A stretch of DNA of 64,000 nt from Olavius algarvensis associated proteobacterium Delta 3 (GTDB lineage: Bacteria > Desulfobacterota > Desulfobacteria > Desulfobacterales > CAFBRK01). This document shows positions 54,176 to 64,000 of this stretch, in pieces (positions within the stretch are counted from its first letter, which is position 1; each line of letters begins with the position of its first letter). Position numbers and translations under genes: made by a program. The notes beneath the pieces are model-generated. The model searched no databases, had not been told where the DNA came from, and worked only from the letters and a program-made list of their open reading frames with translations. Where the stretch lies: NCBI GenBank assembly GCA_903231505.1, contig CAFBRK010000054.1:48822-112821 (forward strand), read 5' to 3'.

Positions 54176-57035
54176 TCCCGAGCCGTTTCGGACGGAATTC
54201 GAAGAGACATGGCGCGACTTTACAACGGCCTGCTCCGATGCGGGGGTGTCGGCACCGGAACGCTCAACGATTCTTGCCGACAAGGTCTTCCCTTTCAGTG
54301 AGTTTGTGCGCCGCAGCGTCATCCGGTCTCCCGGAATTCTGGAAAATCTGGTGAACTCCGGCGACCTCATGGGGACTTATGATGACGGACATCTCCGGCA
54401 AAAGGTGGAAACCGAACTATCGGCGCGTTCCGATAGCGATGTCTCAGAAGCAATGCGGAGGGTCCGTCGCCGGGAAATGATCCGGATTGCCTGGCGCGAC
54501 CTGGCCGGACTTTCGGATCTGGCTGAAACCATGAGAGATCTGACCGATCTGGCGGAAGCTTGCCTCGACGGTGCACTGGAGAGGCTTTTCCCGGTATTGT
54601 GTGCTGAGCTTGGAACCCCTTTCGGAAGGGACGGTTCCCCTCAATATCTTGCGGTGATCGGAATGGGAAAGCTGGGTGCCGGTGAGCTGAACGTTTCATC
54701 GGACATCGATCTTATTTTTGCATATCCCACGCGGGGAGAAACCCAAGGAGGTCCAAAGACTGTCAGCACGGACGAATTTTTTACCCGGCTTTGTCGGCGA
54801 TTGATCAAGCTGATCGGTGAAACCACCGTAGACGGATTCGTGTTTCGGATCGATACCCGGTTGCGACCCGATGGTGATAACGGACCGCTGGTGATGAGTT
54901 TCGACAGCATGGTGGACTATTACCAGGTCAAAGGAAGGGAGTGGGAGCGGTATGCCTGGATCAAGGCGCGGGCAGTGGCCGGAGACCGTCTCGCCGGCCG
55001 GGATCTGATCCGGCGACTCAATCCTTTCATATACAGAAGGTATCTTGACTACGGTACCTTCGCATCCCTTCGGGACATGAAAGAAAACATCGCTCGAGAG
55101 GTTCGACGAAAGAGTCTCCAGGATAACATCAAACTGGGTGCTGGGGGTATCCGCGAGATCGAATTCTTCGGCCAGATTTTTCAGCTACTCCGCGGCGGCG
55201 TGGTGCCGGCGCTTCAGGAACGCCGTATTGAAACCGTGCTCGAAATTCTCGCCGCAGAAGGCTATATCCACAAGGAGACGTGTCTCGGCCTGCAGACGGC
55301 CTATCGTGTTCTGCGTATGACCGAGCACCGCCTCCAGGAATATTCCGACCAACAGACCCACATGCTCCCGTCTAAGCACCTGGCCAGGCATCGGCTGGCC
55401 CTGTCCATGGGATTCGAAGACTGGGAACCGTTTTTGAGTCACATCTCCCTTCATCGATCGATGGTTCACCATTGTTTTAATGAACTTCTTCAAAGCCCGG
55501 AGGAAGAATCTCCCTCGGAAACGGGTTCCCCCTTGGAGCCGGCGTTGTCGTCGGTGTGGCAGGACACCATGGATGATGCAGACGCCGAGAGCACGCTTGC
55601 TGCCGCCGGATATGCGGATACCGGGGAAGCCATGCGTTTGATGGACCATTTGCGCGGACACTCCCAGACCCGTGCCATGACCCCTGAAGGCCGAAGCCGC
55701 CTGGATCGGCTGGTGCCTATTTTATTAAGGGAAATCGGATCCTGTGACAACAGCGGCCTGGTACTCAACCGGATATTGGACCTCATACAGGCGGTTGAGC
55801 GAAGAACAACCTATCTGTCATTGCTGCTGGAAAGTTCAACCGCCCGGGCGCATCTGGTGCGGCTTTCCGCCTCAAGTCCCTGGATCGCCTCTTTTCTGGC
55901 AAAATATCCCGCACTGCTGGATGAGCTCCTTGATACGCGCACGCTGTATGCCCCACCGGCCAGAAACGATCTTGAAAAGGAGCTCCGGCTGTATCTGGAG
56001 CGGCTCTCCGAGCCGGATCTGGAACTCCAGATGGAGGCCTTGTGTTTATTCAAACAGGTCAATGTGCTTCGGGTGGCCGCCGCCGACATCACCGGTGTCT
56101 TGCCGCTGATGAGGGTCAGCGACCACCTTTCCGATATCGCAGAGACTGTCCTCAATGAGGTGCTTTTTCTATCCTGGGACTATCTGGTTCAGAAACACGG
56201 TACGCCGACAGCTTTTATCGGCGATACTCCATGCGACCGCGGCTTTGTGATGATTGCCTATGGAAAATTGGGCGGCCTCGAGCTGGGATACGGGTCCGAC
56301 CTGGATCTGGTGTTTCTCCATTCGGGCGCCGGCCGCGGCACCGCCGGTAGCGACAACCCGATCGACGACACCACGTTTTTCGCCAGGGTCGGCCAGCGCG
56401 TGCTGCACATCATGAGCGCGAGAACGGCTCTCGGGTTTCTTTATGAGATCGACATGCGTCTCCGCCCCAGCGGCAGCTCCGGGATTCTGGTCAGTCACGC
56501 CGATGCGTTTTTAAACTACCAGGTGGAAGAGGCATGGACCTGGGAACATCAGGCGTTGCTTCGGGCTCGTGCCATCGCCGGTGATCCCCAGATGGTTGAA
56601 CGTTTTAACCTTATCCGGAAAGAAGTCCTTTGCCAGGTTCGGGATCCGGAAACGCTCCGCCGGGAAGTGGCGGATATGCGTGAGCGTCTCCGGAAGGAGC
56701 GGGATGACTCTGTAGGGGATCAATTTGACATAAAAGAGGGGCGCGGCGGCATCATCGACATTGAGTTTCTGGTACAGTTTCTTATTCTACGCCATGCCCA
56801 CCGGTATCCGGAATTGACGAAGTGGAGTGACAATGTCCGGCAGATCCGGACGCTGGCCGCCTGCGGCATACTCGACTGGGATACCGCCAGTTTCCTGCGA
56901 ACGACGTATCTGACATTTCGTTCGAAAATTCACCGTCTCAATCTCCAGGAGCAGCCTGCCCGAGTCCCGGAGGATCAATTCAGCCCTTTAGGTAAAGGGG
57001 TCGCGAAGATCTGGAAACGCCATTTAGGAGATTAA
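54138..57035 (+). CDS. glnE: Bifunctional glutamine synthetase adenylyltransferase/adenylyl-removing enzyme
   Basis: GlnE adds and removes AMP on glutamine synthetase in response to PII. From ATG 54138 the product has 965 residues. Two nucleotidyltransferase domains are visible: the deadenylylase half with GMGKLGAGELNVSSDIDLIF near 172-192, and the adenylylase half with YGKLGGLELGYGSDLDLVF near 710. Both are followed by conserved DxRLRP-type strands (DTRLRPDGDNGP, DMRLRPSGSSG). The first dozen codons (MPSTQYPVPNTQ) are repeat-derived; family similarity begins at LPEPFRTEFEETW. There is no good ribosome binding site, so the true start is uncertain; a TTG at 53979 is also open. Confidence 0.9.
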   Translation: MPSTQYPVPNTQLPEPFRTEFEETWRDFTTACSDAGVSAPERSTILADKVFPFSEFVRRSVIRSPGILENLVNSGDLMGTYDDGHLRQKVETELSARSDSDVSEAMRRVRRREMIRIAWRDLAGLSDLAETMRDLTDLAEACLDGALERLFPVLCAELGTPFGRDGSPQYLAVIGMGKLGAGELNVSSDIDLIFAYPTRGETQGGPKTVSTDEFFTRLCRRLIKLIGETTVDGFVFRIDTRLRPDGDNGPLVMSFDSMVDYYQVKGREWERYAWIKARAVAGDRLAGRDLIRRLNPFIYRRYLDYGTFASLRDMKENIAREVRRKSLQDNIKLGAGGIREIEFFGQIFQLLRGGVVPALQERRIETVLEILAAEGYIHKETCLGLQTAYRVLRMTEHRLQEYSDQQTHMLPSKHLARHRLALSMGFEDWEPFLSHISLHRSMVHHCFNELLQSPEEESPSETGSPLEPALSSVWQDTMDDADAESTLAAAGYADTGEAMRLMDHLRGHSQTRAMTPEGRSRLDRLVPILLREIGSCDNSGLVLNRILDLIQAVERRTTYLSLLLESSTARAHLVRLSASSPWIASFLAKYPALLDELLDTRTLYAPPARNDLEKELRLYLERLSEPDLELQMEALCLFKQVNVLRVAAADITGVLPLMRVSDHLSDIAETVLNEVLFLSWDYLVQKHGTPTAFIGDTPCDRGFVMIAYGKLGGLELGYGSDLDLVFLHSGAGRGTAGSDNPIDDTTFFARVGQRVLHIMSARTALGFLYEIDMRLRPSGSSGILVSHADAFLNYQVEEAWTWEHQALLRARAIAGDPQMVERFNLIRKEVLCQVRDPETLRREVADMRERLRKERDDSVGDQFDIKEGRGGIIDIEFLVQFLILRHAHRYPELTKWSDNVRQIRTLAACGILDWDTASFLRTTYLTFRSKIHRLNLQEQPARVPEDQFSPLGKGVAKIWKRHLGD

Positions 57036-57079
57036 ATCGGTGACGCTCATTAGGATAGATGTTTTTCTGTTTCTTATTC

Positions 57080-57102
57080 ATAAAATCGTTTAACGATTTT
57101 AT
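57080..57102. repeat. 23-bp palindrome family A, copy 3
   Basis: ATAAAATCGT, TTA, ACGATTTTAT, 45 bp after glnE, where it could serve as a terminator stem. Confidence 0.85.
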
Positions 57103-57161
57103 TACAACGATGCAATTTTTTTGACCAAAATGTTACATTTTTGTATTTGTACTATTGAATT

Positions 57162-57185
57162 TTACATAAACTGATTTTTATGTAA
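57162..57185. promoter_or_regulatory. Inverted repeat upstream of the glnD sigma-54 promoter
   Basis: TTACATAAA and TTTATGTAA form 9-bp arms around six bases, about 65-90 bp upstream of the predicted start. The position is that of an enhancer-binding-protein site, but it does not match the NtrC consensus (GCACCA-N5-TGGTGC), so the regulator is unknown. TTTATGTAA also occurs in the glutamate synthase leader (minus strand, near 53492-53500). Confidence 0.4.
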
Positions 57186-57224
57186 TATTCTGTAACCACT
57201 GTACTTTTCTTTCTTTTTGCTTTC

Positions 57225-57240
57225 TGGCACATCTCTTGCT
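57225..57240 (+). promoter_or_regulatory. Sigma-54 promoter upstream of glnD-amt-glnB-glnA
   Basis: TGGCAC-ATCTC-TTGCT is a full match to TGGCAC-N5-TTGCW, with GG and GC spaced by ten bases. The predicted start is about 57251, some 80 bp before glnD. It fits nitrogen control of this gene set. Confidence 0.7.
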
Positions 57241-57331
57241 CAACCTTAGCCGGTAATTTAAGACCGCGATTCGGACCCTTTTAGCGGATACCGGATCAGG
57301 GCAACACCAACATTCCGGATCCGGTTCGCCC

Positions 57332-60019
57332 ATGGCTCGAATACCCATCCCGGTGCTCACGATGAATCAAGAATTACCTGTCGCAAACGAAAAGACCCAG
57401 GACACCCTGCGGAAAACGTCCCTGCTGTTGCACGACAAACGGGAAACGCTGCTTGCTGATTTTCTCCAAAGCAATCTCCCGGATTTTATGGACAGACACA
57501 CAGGGGCTCTGGACGATTATTTCCGTGAGAGTTTTGAATCGAGCCTTGCCGGCCCGGCCATGAATATTATTCGAAATCCCTACGTGATGATTGCCCTTGG
57601 TGGGTATGGCCGGCAGGAGCAGTGCATCCATTCGGACATCGACCTGCTGATTCTCTTTAAAAAAAAGGTTCCGGCTGCGGCCGAGGAGTTAATCCGGGAG
57701 ATCGTATACCCGCTTTGGGATCTGGGGTTCGAGGTGGGATACGCCACCCGGTCTACGAAGGAGTGCATCAGTCTGGCCGGCAAAGACTACGAGGTGCTGA
57801 CCTCTTTGCTGGATGCCAGGTTCATTTGCGGTGCTTCGCTGCTGTACACCGAGTTGCTCGATCTGTTTCGGAAAAAAGTGTTGTTGCGGCACTCCGGGAA
57901 AATTATCGACTGGCTGGTGGCCCGCAATGTGGAACGGCACCGGCACTTTGGGGACTCATCCTATCTGTTGGAACCCAATCTGAAAGAAGGCCAGGGCGGA
58001 TTGCGGGATTACCATACCATGCTCTGGATCGGCAAAATTCGGCATGGTTTTAAACAACGTCGTGATTTCGAATATACCGGCCAGCTGTCCCACGATGAAT
58101 ACGACCGGTTTACCCGCGCCCTGTCGTTTATCTGGAACGTCCGGAATCGACTCCATCACCTGGCCGGACGCAAGTGCGATCAGCTTCACCTGGAATACCA
58201 GGTGACACTGGCCGAAGAGTTGGGCTTTAAACAGGTCAACGGGCAGAAACCGGTCGAACGGTTTCTGGGTGAACTCCACGGTCGGATGGAATTCGTCAAA
58301 CAGCATTACCTCATGTACACCCGTGAACAAGGGTATCCGAGACGATCCCGGCGTGGACGAAAGCCTCAAAAAAAACCACAGATCGCGGGGCTGGAGATCA
58401 GAAAAGATCTGCTGGCGTTCAAATCAACGGAGAAAATCTTGGAGACGCCGGAACTGCTGATCAAGATCTTCGAAGAGAGCGCGCGCCTCAAAATAGCTCT
58501 CAGCGCAGAGGCCCAGCGGCTGGTGCAGGAGTTCGCCTACCTGGTGGACCACGAGTTTCGGAGCCGGCCGGATGTCGTCAAATCCTTTGAACGCATTCTG
58601 ATGGCGCCGTCCCCGGAATTCGGCGTGCTCAGCACCATGCTCAGCACCGGAATCCTTCTTCGTCTGATTCCGGAGTTCAAAGATCTGGTGAACCGCATCC
58701 AATATAACGAATATCATATCTACCCGGTCGACAAGCACTCCCTGCGAACCGTTCACATGCTCAAGAACCTGGGAACCTCGGACGATCCGTCCAACGATTT
58801 TTTTGACGGCTTCCTGCTCAAGGAAATTAAAAACCGGAAGCGGCTTTACTGGGCCGCGCTCCTGCATGACATCGGCAAGGGTGTGCCTGGGGGGCGCCAT
58901 TCGGAAACGGGCGCCAAGATCGTTCAAAAACGGCTGAGCGAATTCGGATACCGGCAAAAAGACGTGGACACCGTTGCAGCGCTCGTGCGGGACCATCTGC
59001 TGTTGGTGAAAACCGCCACACGCCGGGACCTCAACGAGGAGGGAACCGCAATCGCCTGCGCCCGGCACATCAAGGACGTAGAACACCTCAAAATGCTCTA
59101 CCTGTTGACGGTGGCCGACTCCATGGCCACCGGTCCAAAGGCCTGGAACGAATGGAGTGCGGTGTTACTGCGGGAGCTGTTTTTAAAGGTGCTCAGTACC
59201 CTGGAGCGGGGTGAACTGGCATCCGATGAAGCGGTGGGCATCATCGAAGGTAAAAAGGCCGAAATCCTTTCCGGTATTGGGAATGTGTCTGAACACGACG
59301 CCATGGCAGCCATGTTCGAGTTCCTGTCCCCCCGGTACCTGCTCTACATACCGGGAGTTCACATCCGGGAACATGCCGAACTGTACCGGCGGCTGGGGGA
59401 CAAGGACTTTGTGTGGGACATCAGAAGGGCCAACGGTTCAGATACCCGTACTGTAATTCTATGTGCCAAAGACCGGCCCGGGCTGTTTTCAAGGATCGCC
59501 GGCGTGTTCACCCTGAACGGCATCGACATTCTCGATGCCCAGATATTTACCTGGCGCAACAAGGTGGCTCTGGACATCTTCGAAGTCAAACCGCCGCCGG
59601 ACCAGATATTTGAAAATGAGCGGTGGCGGCGTGCCGAGGGGAATTTGCGGGACGCCCTTGCCGGAAAGCTCGATATCGCCAAGGCCCTGAAGCAGCGAAA
59701 GAAGCTCTATCGTGCCAAAAAGCCGCGAATCTCGATGGTTTCCGACAGGGTGGTGATCGATAACAAGACATCCAGCTTTTTTACCATTGTCGAAGTCTTT
59801 ACCTATGATTTCCCGGGGCTGTTGTTCAGCGTGACCGACGCCCTTTTCCGATGCGGGCTGGATATCTGGGTTTCCAAAATTGCCACCCGGATCGATCAGG
59901 TCGTCGATGTCTTTTACGTCCGCGATTTGGAAGGGCAGAAAGTCACGGATGACGAAAAGGTTGCAGGAATTGAATCGGCTATCCTCGAGGTGCTTCCGGG
60001 AGGAGGCCGACGCACTTAA
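57332..60019 (+). CDS. glnD: Bifunctional [protein-PII] uridylyltransferase / uridylyl-removing enzyme
   Basis: GlnD uridylylates PII when glutamine is low and removes UMP when it is high. The 895-residue protein has the nucleotidyltransferase motif GGYGRQEQCIHSDIDLLILF near residue 90, a PII-binding helical region, the HD domain (HSLRTVHMLKNLG near 470, LLHDIGKG near 510) for the removing activity, and two ACT domains at about 705-780 and 810-890 (TVILCAKDRPGLFSRIAGVF, VEVFTYDFPGLLFSVTDALF) that bind glutamine. All activities seem intact. It may start at 57332 or at the second Met, 57362. It begins about 80 bp after the sigma-54 promoter. Confidence 0.95.
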   Translation: MARIPIPVLTMNQELPVANEKTQDTLRKTSLLLHDKRETLLADFLQSNLPDFMDRHTGALDDYFRESFESSLAGPAMNIIRNPYVMIALGGYGRQEQCIHSDIDLLILFKKKVPAAAEELIREIVYPLWDLGFEVGYATRSTKECISLAGKDYEVLTSLLDARFICGASLLYTELLDLFRKKVLLRHSGKIIDWLVARNVERHRHFGDSSYLLEPNLKEGQGGLRDYHTMLWIGKIRHGFKQRRDFEYTGQLSHDEYDRFTRALSFIWNVRNRLHHLAGRKCDQLHLEYQVTLAEELGFKQVNGQKPVERFLGELHGRMEFVKQHYLMYTREQGYPRRSRRGRKPQKKPQIAGLEIRKDLLAFKSTEKILETPELLIKIFEESARLKIALSAEAQRLVQEFAYLVDHEFRSRPDVVKSFERILMAPSPEFGVLSTMLSTGILLRLIPEFKDLVNRIQYNEYHIYPVDKHSLRTVHMLKNLGTSDDPSNDFFDGFLLKEIKNRKRLYWAALLHDIGKGVPGGRHSETGAKIVQKRLSEFGYRQKDVDTVAALVRDHLLLVKTATRRDLNEEGTAIACARHIKDVEHLKMLYLLTVADSMATGPKAWNEWSAVLLRELFLKVLSTLERGELASDEAVGIIEGKKAEILSGIGNVSEHDAMAAMFEFLSPRYLLYIPGVHIREHAELYRRLGDKDFVWDIRRANGSDTRTVILCAKDRPGLFSRIAGVFTLNGIDILDAQIFTWRNKVALDIFEVKPPPDQIFENERWRRAEGNLRDALAGKLDIAKALKQRKKLYRAKKPRISMVSDRVVIDNKTSSFFTIVEVFTYDFPGLLFSVTDALFRCGLDIWVSKIATRIDQVVDVFYVRDLEGQKVTDDEKVAGIESAILEVLPGGGRRT

Positions 60020-60061
60020 ATCAAAACCCCTAACACGGAAAAAAGGAGGAATATAGCAACC

Positions 60062-61351
60062 ATGTTTAAACGACTCGGATGGCTCATTGCATTGTTTCTG
60101 CTGGCGCCTGTGACCAGCGCTTTCGGAGCCGACAAACTCGATACCGGAGACACTGCCTGGATGATCGTCTCCACTGCTTTGGTCATGATGATGACACCTG
60201 CCGGTCTGGCGCTTTTTTACGGCGGCCTGTCGCGCTACAAGAATATGCTCAACACCTTTGCCATGACTTTCGTGTCCTACTGTCTGGCCAGTGTGATCTG
60301 GATGCTCTGGGGGTACACGCTATCGTTCGGCCCCAGTCAAGGCGGGTTCATCGGCGGGTTGTCCCACGTGTTCCTGGGCGGCATCGGCGTCGACAGCCTT
60401 ACCGGCACCATTCCCACGTTTGTATTCGTTCTATTCCAGATGACATTTGCCGGTATTACGGTGGCCCTGGTGCTGGGCGCCATTGTCGACCGGATGAAGT
60501 TCTCCTCCTGGATCGTGTTTGCCGTGCTGTGGCTGACCGTTGTGTACTTTCCTGTCTGCCATTGGGTCTGGGGCGGCGGCTGGATGGGTGCCATGGGGGC
60601 GCTCGATTTTGCCGGCGGCACGGTGGTGCACATCAATGCCGGTATGGCCGGTTTGGTGCTCTGTCTGGTGCTCGGAAAACGGATCGGCTATGGCAAGGAG
60701 GCCATGTTCCCGTCCAGCATCAGCTTGACGGCCATAGGCGCCGCACTGCTGTGGTTCGGGTGGTTCGGGTTTAATGCCGGAAGCGAGCTGGCGGCCGACG
60801 GTGTCGCCGCATCGGCCTTTCTGGTTACCAACACCTCTGCCGCCATTGCGGCCTTGACATGGATGTTTGCGGAATGGATCTTAGATGACAAGCCGACGGT
60901 CCTCGGTCTGGCCTCCGGTATCGTGGCGGGTCTTGTGGCGATCACCCCGGCCGCCGGGTTTGTCTCGTTGTCCGGGGCCCTGATAATCGGGATCGGCGCC
61001 GGCATCATTGGATATCTCAGTGTGGCCGTGCTGAAACAGAGGCTTGGTTTTGACGATTCTCTGGACGCCTTCGGCGTGCATGGCATGTGCGGTATCTGGG
61101 GGGCCCTGGCCACCGGCCTGTTTGCCAACCCGGCCATCTCGGGAAGTGCGGGCCTCTTTTACGGAAATCCGAAACAGCTCTGGATTCAGTTCATTTCCAT
61201 CCTGGCCACGGCTGCCTACAGCGGGATCATGACTCTGATCCTGGTCTATGTCACCAAAGCCATTACCGGCGGTATTCGGGTCACCGAGGATGACGAAGTG
61301 AAGGGGCTGGACAGTTCCCTGCACGGTGAAAGAGGATTCGAAATTATATAG
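60062..61351 (+). CDS. amt: Ammonium transporter (Amt/Rh family)
   Basis: The 429-residue protein has a signal sequence (MFKRLGWLIALFLLAPVTSA, cleaved near GADKL) and then eleven membrane helices, as is usual for Amt. The two pore histidines lie in VHINAGMAGLVLCLVLG and VHGMCGIWGALATG, matching the twin-His of E. coli AmtB (His168, His318). ALFYGGLSRYKNMLNTF at about 40 is a family signature. It starts 42 bp after glnD with AAGGAGG upstream and precedes glnB, the usual PII partner. Confidence 0.96.
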   Translation: MFKRLGWLIALFLLAPVTSAFGADKLDTGDTAWMIVSTALVMMMTPAGLALFYGGLSRYKNMLNTFAMTFVSYCLASVIWMLWGYTLSFGPSQGGFIGGLSHVFLGGIGVDSLTGTIPTFVFVLFQMTFAGITVALVLGAIVDRMKFSSWIVFAVLWLTVVYFPVCHWVWGGGWMGAMGALDFAGGTVVHINAGMAGLVLCLVLGKRIGYGKEAMFPSSISLTAIGAALLWFGWFGFNAGSELAADGVAASAFLVTNTSAAIAALTWMFAEWILDDKPTVLGLASGIVAGLVAITPAAGFVSLSGALIIGIGAGIIGYLSVAVLKQRLGFDDSLDAFGVHGMCGIWGALATGLFANPAISGSAGLFYGNPKQLWIQFISILATAAYSGIMTLILVYVTKAITGGIRVTEDDEVKGLDSSLHGERGFEII

Positions 61352-61390
61352 GACGGTTTGTCCCGCCTCAAGCGGGATTATCCGGTTTAG

Positions 61391-61816
<426 letters not shown>

Positions 61817-61817
61817 C

Positions 61818-61920
61818 GATAGCGGGTACTGGGTATCGGGTACTCTACTATACTATTGCCTTATTCGAAGTTGCGGATTGATGTTGGATCTTGGGTTTCA
61901 GGTTTCAGGTGTCAGGCGTT
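61818..61920. repeat. Heptamer repeat stretch between glnB and glnA
   Basis: GGGTACT, GGGTATC and GGGTACT, then TTGGATC, TTGGGTTTC and AGGTTTC units (61818-61920), similar in style to the 12628 and 53982 arrays. The whole gap 61817-62141 has no gene. Confidence 0.6.
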
Positions 61921-62141
61921 AGAGAATTGACCAGTGGGAGAAATTCAGAATGAATCCCGAAACTGTTGGCGATTTAAGGGGAGCAACCACTTGAACCCCC
62001 CTGTTCGCCTTCGGCGCCGCCATAGGCGGGTAAACCTTGAATCCTCTTCTCCAACCAGTTTCGAGCGAGAAGGATCAAATTTAATAAGCACAGATAGCGA
62101 ATTGAAATTCATAATCATCACCTAAAAGGAGGTAGCACAAA

Positions 62142-63554
62142 ATGACACCGAAAGACGTATTGGACATGGCAAAGGAAAACGGGGCCAAAATCGTCGATCT
62201 GCGATTTATGGACTTTCCCGGACTGTGGCAGCATTTCTCCGTGCCGGTGGGCGAGCTCGATGAGTCGAGCTTCGAAGACGGATACGGCTTCGACGGCTCG
62301 AGTATCCGCGGCTGGCAGCCGATCAATGCCAGCGACATGCTCGTGGTGCCGGATCCTACCACGGCAAAGATGGACCCCTTTTACGAAGTGCCGACCCTGA
62401 CGCTGATCTGCGACATCGAAGATCCGATCACCCGGGAGTCCTATACCCGGGATCCGCGCTACATCGCCAAGAAGGCGGAAGCCTATCTCAAGACCACCGG
62501 CATCGGCGATACGGCATTCATCGGACCGGAGGCCGAGTTTTTTATCTTCGATGATGTCAAGTTCGAGAGCGGGCGGAACTTTGCCTTCTACGATGTCGAC
62601 TCCATCGAAGGCATCTGGAATACAGGACGCGATGAAGGGCCCAACCTGGCCTACAAGCCGCGCCACAAGGAAGGCTATTTTCCGGTGCCGCCCATGGACA
62701 AGTTCCAGGACCTGCGTACCGAGATGCTGCTGACTCTCGAAAGTTTAGGGATCGCCATCGAGGCCCAGCACCACGAGGTGGCCACCGCCGGCCAGGCGGA
62801 GATCGACATGCGCTTCCAGCCGCTGCTTCAGATGGCCGACCAGCTCATGTGGTTCAAGTATGTGCTCAAAAATGTCGCCTATCGCCATGGGCATACCGTC
62901 ACGTTCATGCCCAAGCCCCTCTTCGAGGATAACGGTACCGGCATGCACACCCACATCAGCATCTGGAAGGACGGGAAGCCTCTGTTTGCCGGCGACAAGT
63001 ATGCGGGCGTTTCCCAGGAAGCCCTTTATGCCATCGGCGGCATCCTGAAGCATTGCAAGGCCATATGCGCGTTCAGCAATCCGACCACCAACTCCTACAA
63101 GCGACTCGTGCCGGGATTCGAGGCACCGGTGAACCTGGCCTACTCCAGCCGGAACCGGAGCGCGGCGGTGCGGATCCCCATGTACTCGGCTTCACCTAAA
63201 GCCAAGCGGATCGAGTTCCGGACCCCGGACCCGTCCTGCAACGGGTACCTGGCCTTCTCCGCCGTGCTCATGGCGGTCCTCGACGGCATCGAGAACAAAA
63301 TCGATCCGGGAGACCCCCTCGACAAGAACATCTACGATCTGCCGCCGGAAGAGCTCGCCGAACTCGATTCCGCACCGGGCTCCCTGGAAGAGGCACTGGC
63401 TTCTCTGGAAGCCGACCAGGAGTTCCTGCTCAAAGGCGACGTGTTTACAAAGGATGCCATCGACATGTGGATCGAATACAAGATGGAAAACGAGGTAAAC
63501 GATGTGAAGCTGAGACCGCATCCCCAGGAGTTCTTCTTGTATTTCGACATTTAA
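62142..63554 (+). CDS. glnA: Glutamine synthetase type I (adenylylated form)
   Basis: GlnA makes glutamine from glutamate, ammonia and ATP. The 470-residue subunit is of the GSI-beta type. It has [15 protein letters not shown] [14 protein letters not shown], the metal Glu in [21 protein letters not shown], and [19 protein letters not shown] near 395-405 contains the Tyr adenylylated by GlnE, consistent with glnE upstream. AAAGGAGG lies before the ATG. It is the last gene of the nitrogen set and a terminator follows. No sigma-54 match was found directly upstream. Confidence 0.97.
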   Translation: MTPKDVLDMAKENGAKIVDLRFMDFPGLWQHFSVPVGELDESSFEDGYGFDGSSIRGWQPINASDMLVVPDPTTAKMDPFYEVPTLTLICDIEDPITRESYTRDPRYIAKKAEAYLKTTGIGDTAFIGPEAEFFIFDDVKFESGRNFAFYDVDSIEGIWNTGRDEGPNLAYKPRHKEGYFPVPPMDKFQDLRTEMLLTLESLGIAIEAQHHEVATAGQAEIDMRFQPLLQMADQLMWFKYVLKNVAYRHGHTVTFMPKPLFEDNGTGMHTHISIWKDGKPLFAGDKYAGVSQEALYAIGGILKHCKAICAFSNPTTNSYKRLVPGFEAPVNLAYSSRNRSAAVRIPMYSASPKAKRIEFRTPDPSCNGYLAFSAVLMAVLDGIENKIDPGDPLDKNIYDLPPEELAELDSAPGSLEEALASLEADQEFLLKGDVFTKDAIDMWIEYKMENEVNDVKLRPHPQEFFLYFDI

Positions 63555-63581
63555 CCGGAAATTGCGGAAAGTAAAAAAGAG

Positions 63582-63617
63582 AAAGGGAATCTGCAATATG
63601 CGGATTCCCTTTTATTG
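63582..63617 (+). terminator. Rho-independent terminator after glnA
   Basis: AAAGGGAATC pairs with GATTCCCTTT around an 11-base loop, followed by TATT. Confidence 0.75.
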
Positions 63618-63711
63618 TTAAATTGTGTCGTGACTTGGAATTATGTGCCCAAACGTTTTCTGAAATAGATTATATTGAGAGCCTCATGAATTGTTTGAAA
63701 TTTCGTTCGAG

Positions 63712-63736
63712 CGTCATTCCGGCGAAGGCCGGAATC
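63712..63736. repeat. Common GTCATTCCGG...CCGGAATCCAG hairpin
   Basis: CGTCATTCCGGCGAAGGCCG followed by GAATC is a compact hairpin repeat widely seen in proteobacterial genomes. The stretch 63618-64000 has no gene. Confidence 0.5.
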
Positions 63737-63837
63737 CAGAAGCTTCAACACTTACTGGATCCCGGATGTTGACTGCCTCAGGCAGAAACGTCCAGCATGA
63801 CAAATCAATACTGGTCTTAGTAATATAATTTATTCTC

Positions 63838-63915
63838 CTGGACGCAGATCTTTTTCAGAATCCCCCTCTCAGGGATTCTGAAAAATAATTCTCTGCGCAC
63901 CCTGCGTCTCGTATG
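63838..63915. mobile_element. MITE-like repeat, copy 3 (short)
   Basis: Only the first hairpin (63850-63885, inverted relative to the other copies) remains, with partial ends GGACGCAG and CTGCGCACCCTGCGTCTC. Confidence 0.6.
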
Positions 63916-64000
63916 TAAAAAGAGAAAACACCCTGGGAGAAGGAGGCTCCGCCTTCCCATCCCGGATGGCGCATCAAAAGCTTTTGTTTATCGGTAAAAC

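Noticed and set aside
61817..62141. Sigma-54 promoter directly upstream of glnA
   Set aside because: ATTGCC occurs near 61855 but no GG lies at the required ten-base spacing.

Overview
The window looks like chromosomal DNA of a Desulfobacterota sulfate reducer or close relative, probably of the Desulfobacteraceae/Desulfosarcinaceae type. This is an inference from gene content: an archaeal-type glutamate synthase split over three genes, a NuoE/NuoF/HoxU-like diaphorase with extra ferredoxin domains, a single acyl-CoA dehydrogenase with an XRE-cupin regulator, DUF166, and PEP-CTERM and dockerin-like secreted proteins. The intergenic regions also carry many short dispersed repeats. No rRNA, tRNA or CRISPR array was seen.

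Layout. 1-980: 3' part of a GIY-YIG nuclease gene. 981-5900: an AT-richer accessory patch with a SpoIIAA-like protein, a ferritin-like/GGDEF diguanylate cyclase, small membrane proteins (two of them related to each other), a frameshifted NTF2-like gene, an EthD-like protein and a decayed Y1 transposase. 5923-10466: an exported ureohydrolase, a PpiC-type foldase and a HupE/UreJ-like membrane protein. 10562-12446 (minus): XRE-cupin regulator and acyl-CoA dehydrogenase. 13330-21584 (minus): purB and a complete histidine-utilisation set hutU-hutI-ftcD-hutH, converting histidine to glutamate with formimino transfer to tetrahydrofolate. 22074-30066: ABC-F ATPase, DUF166 protein, cNMP-binding protein, three diaphorase subunits and a YchF-like GTPase. 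30335-35340: small proteins, a membrane acyltransferase, a deleted SDR gene and a large cNMP/CBS/DUF294 signalling protein. 35755-40706: a secreted-protein module (cohesin/dockerin-like, PEP-CTERM, Tat-exported GH38-like) bounded by direct copies of the 3' end of a radical SAM gene.

40628-63554 is an almost continuous glutamine/nitrogen block. On the minus strand lie carA-carB-purF-cNMP-radical SAM and the three-gene glutamate synthase. On the plus strand lie glnE, glnD, amt, glnB and glnA. The regulatory parts agree with each other: PII has Tyr51 for GlnD, glutamine synthetase has the adenylylation Tyr for GlnE, and sequences matching sigma-54 promoters precede both glnD and the glutamate synthase operon.

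The intergenic DNA is rich in repeats: hexamer-armed hairpins (four places), a 23-bp palindrome (three copies), a 30-bp palindrome (two copies), a MITE-like element with a conserved hairpin (three copies), and heptamer/octamer tandem arrays, one of which runs into the 5' end of glnE.
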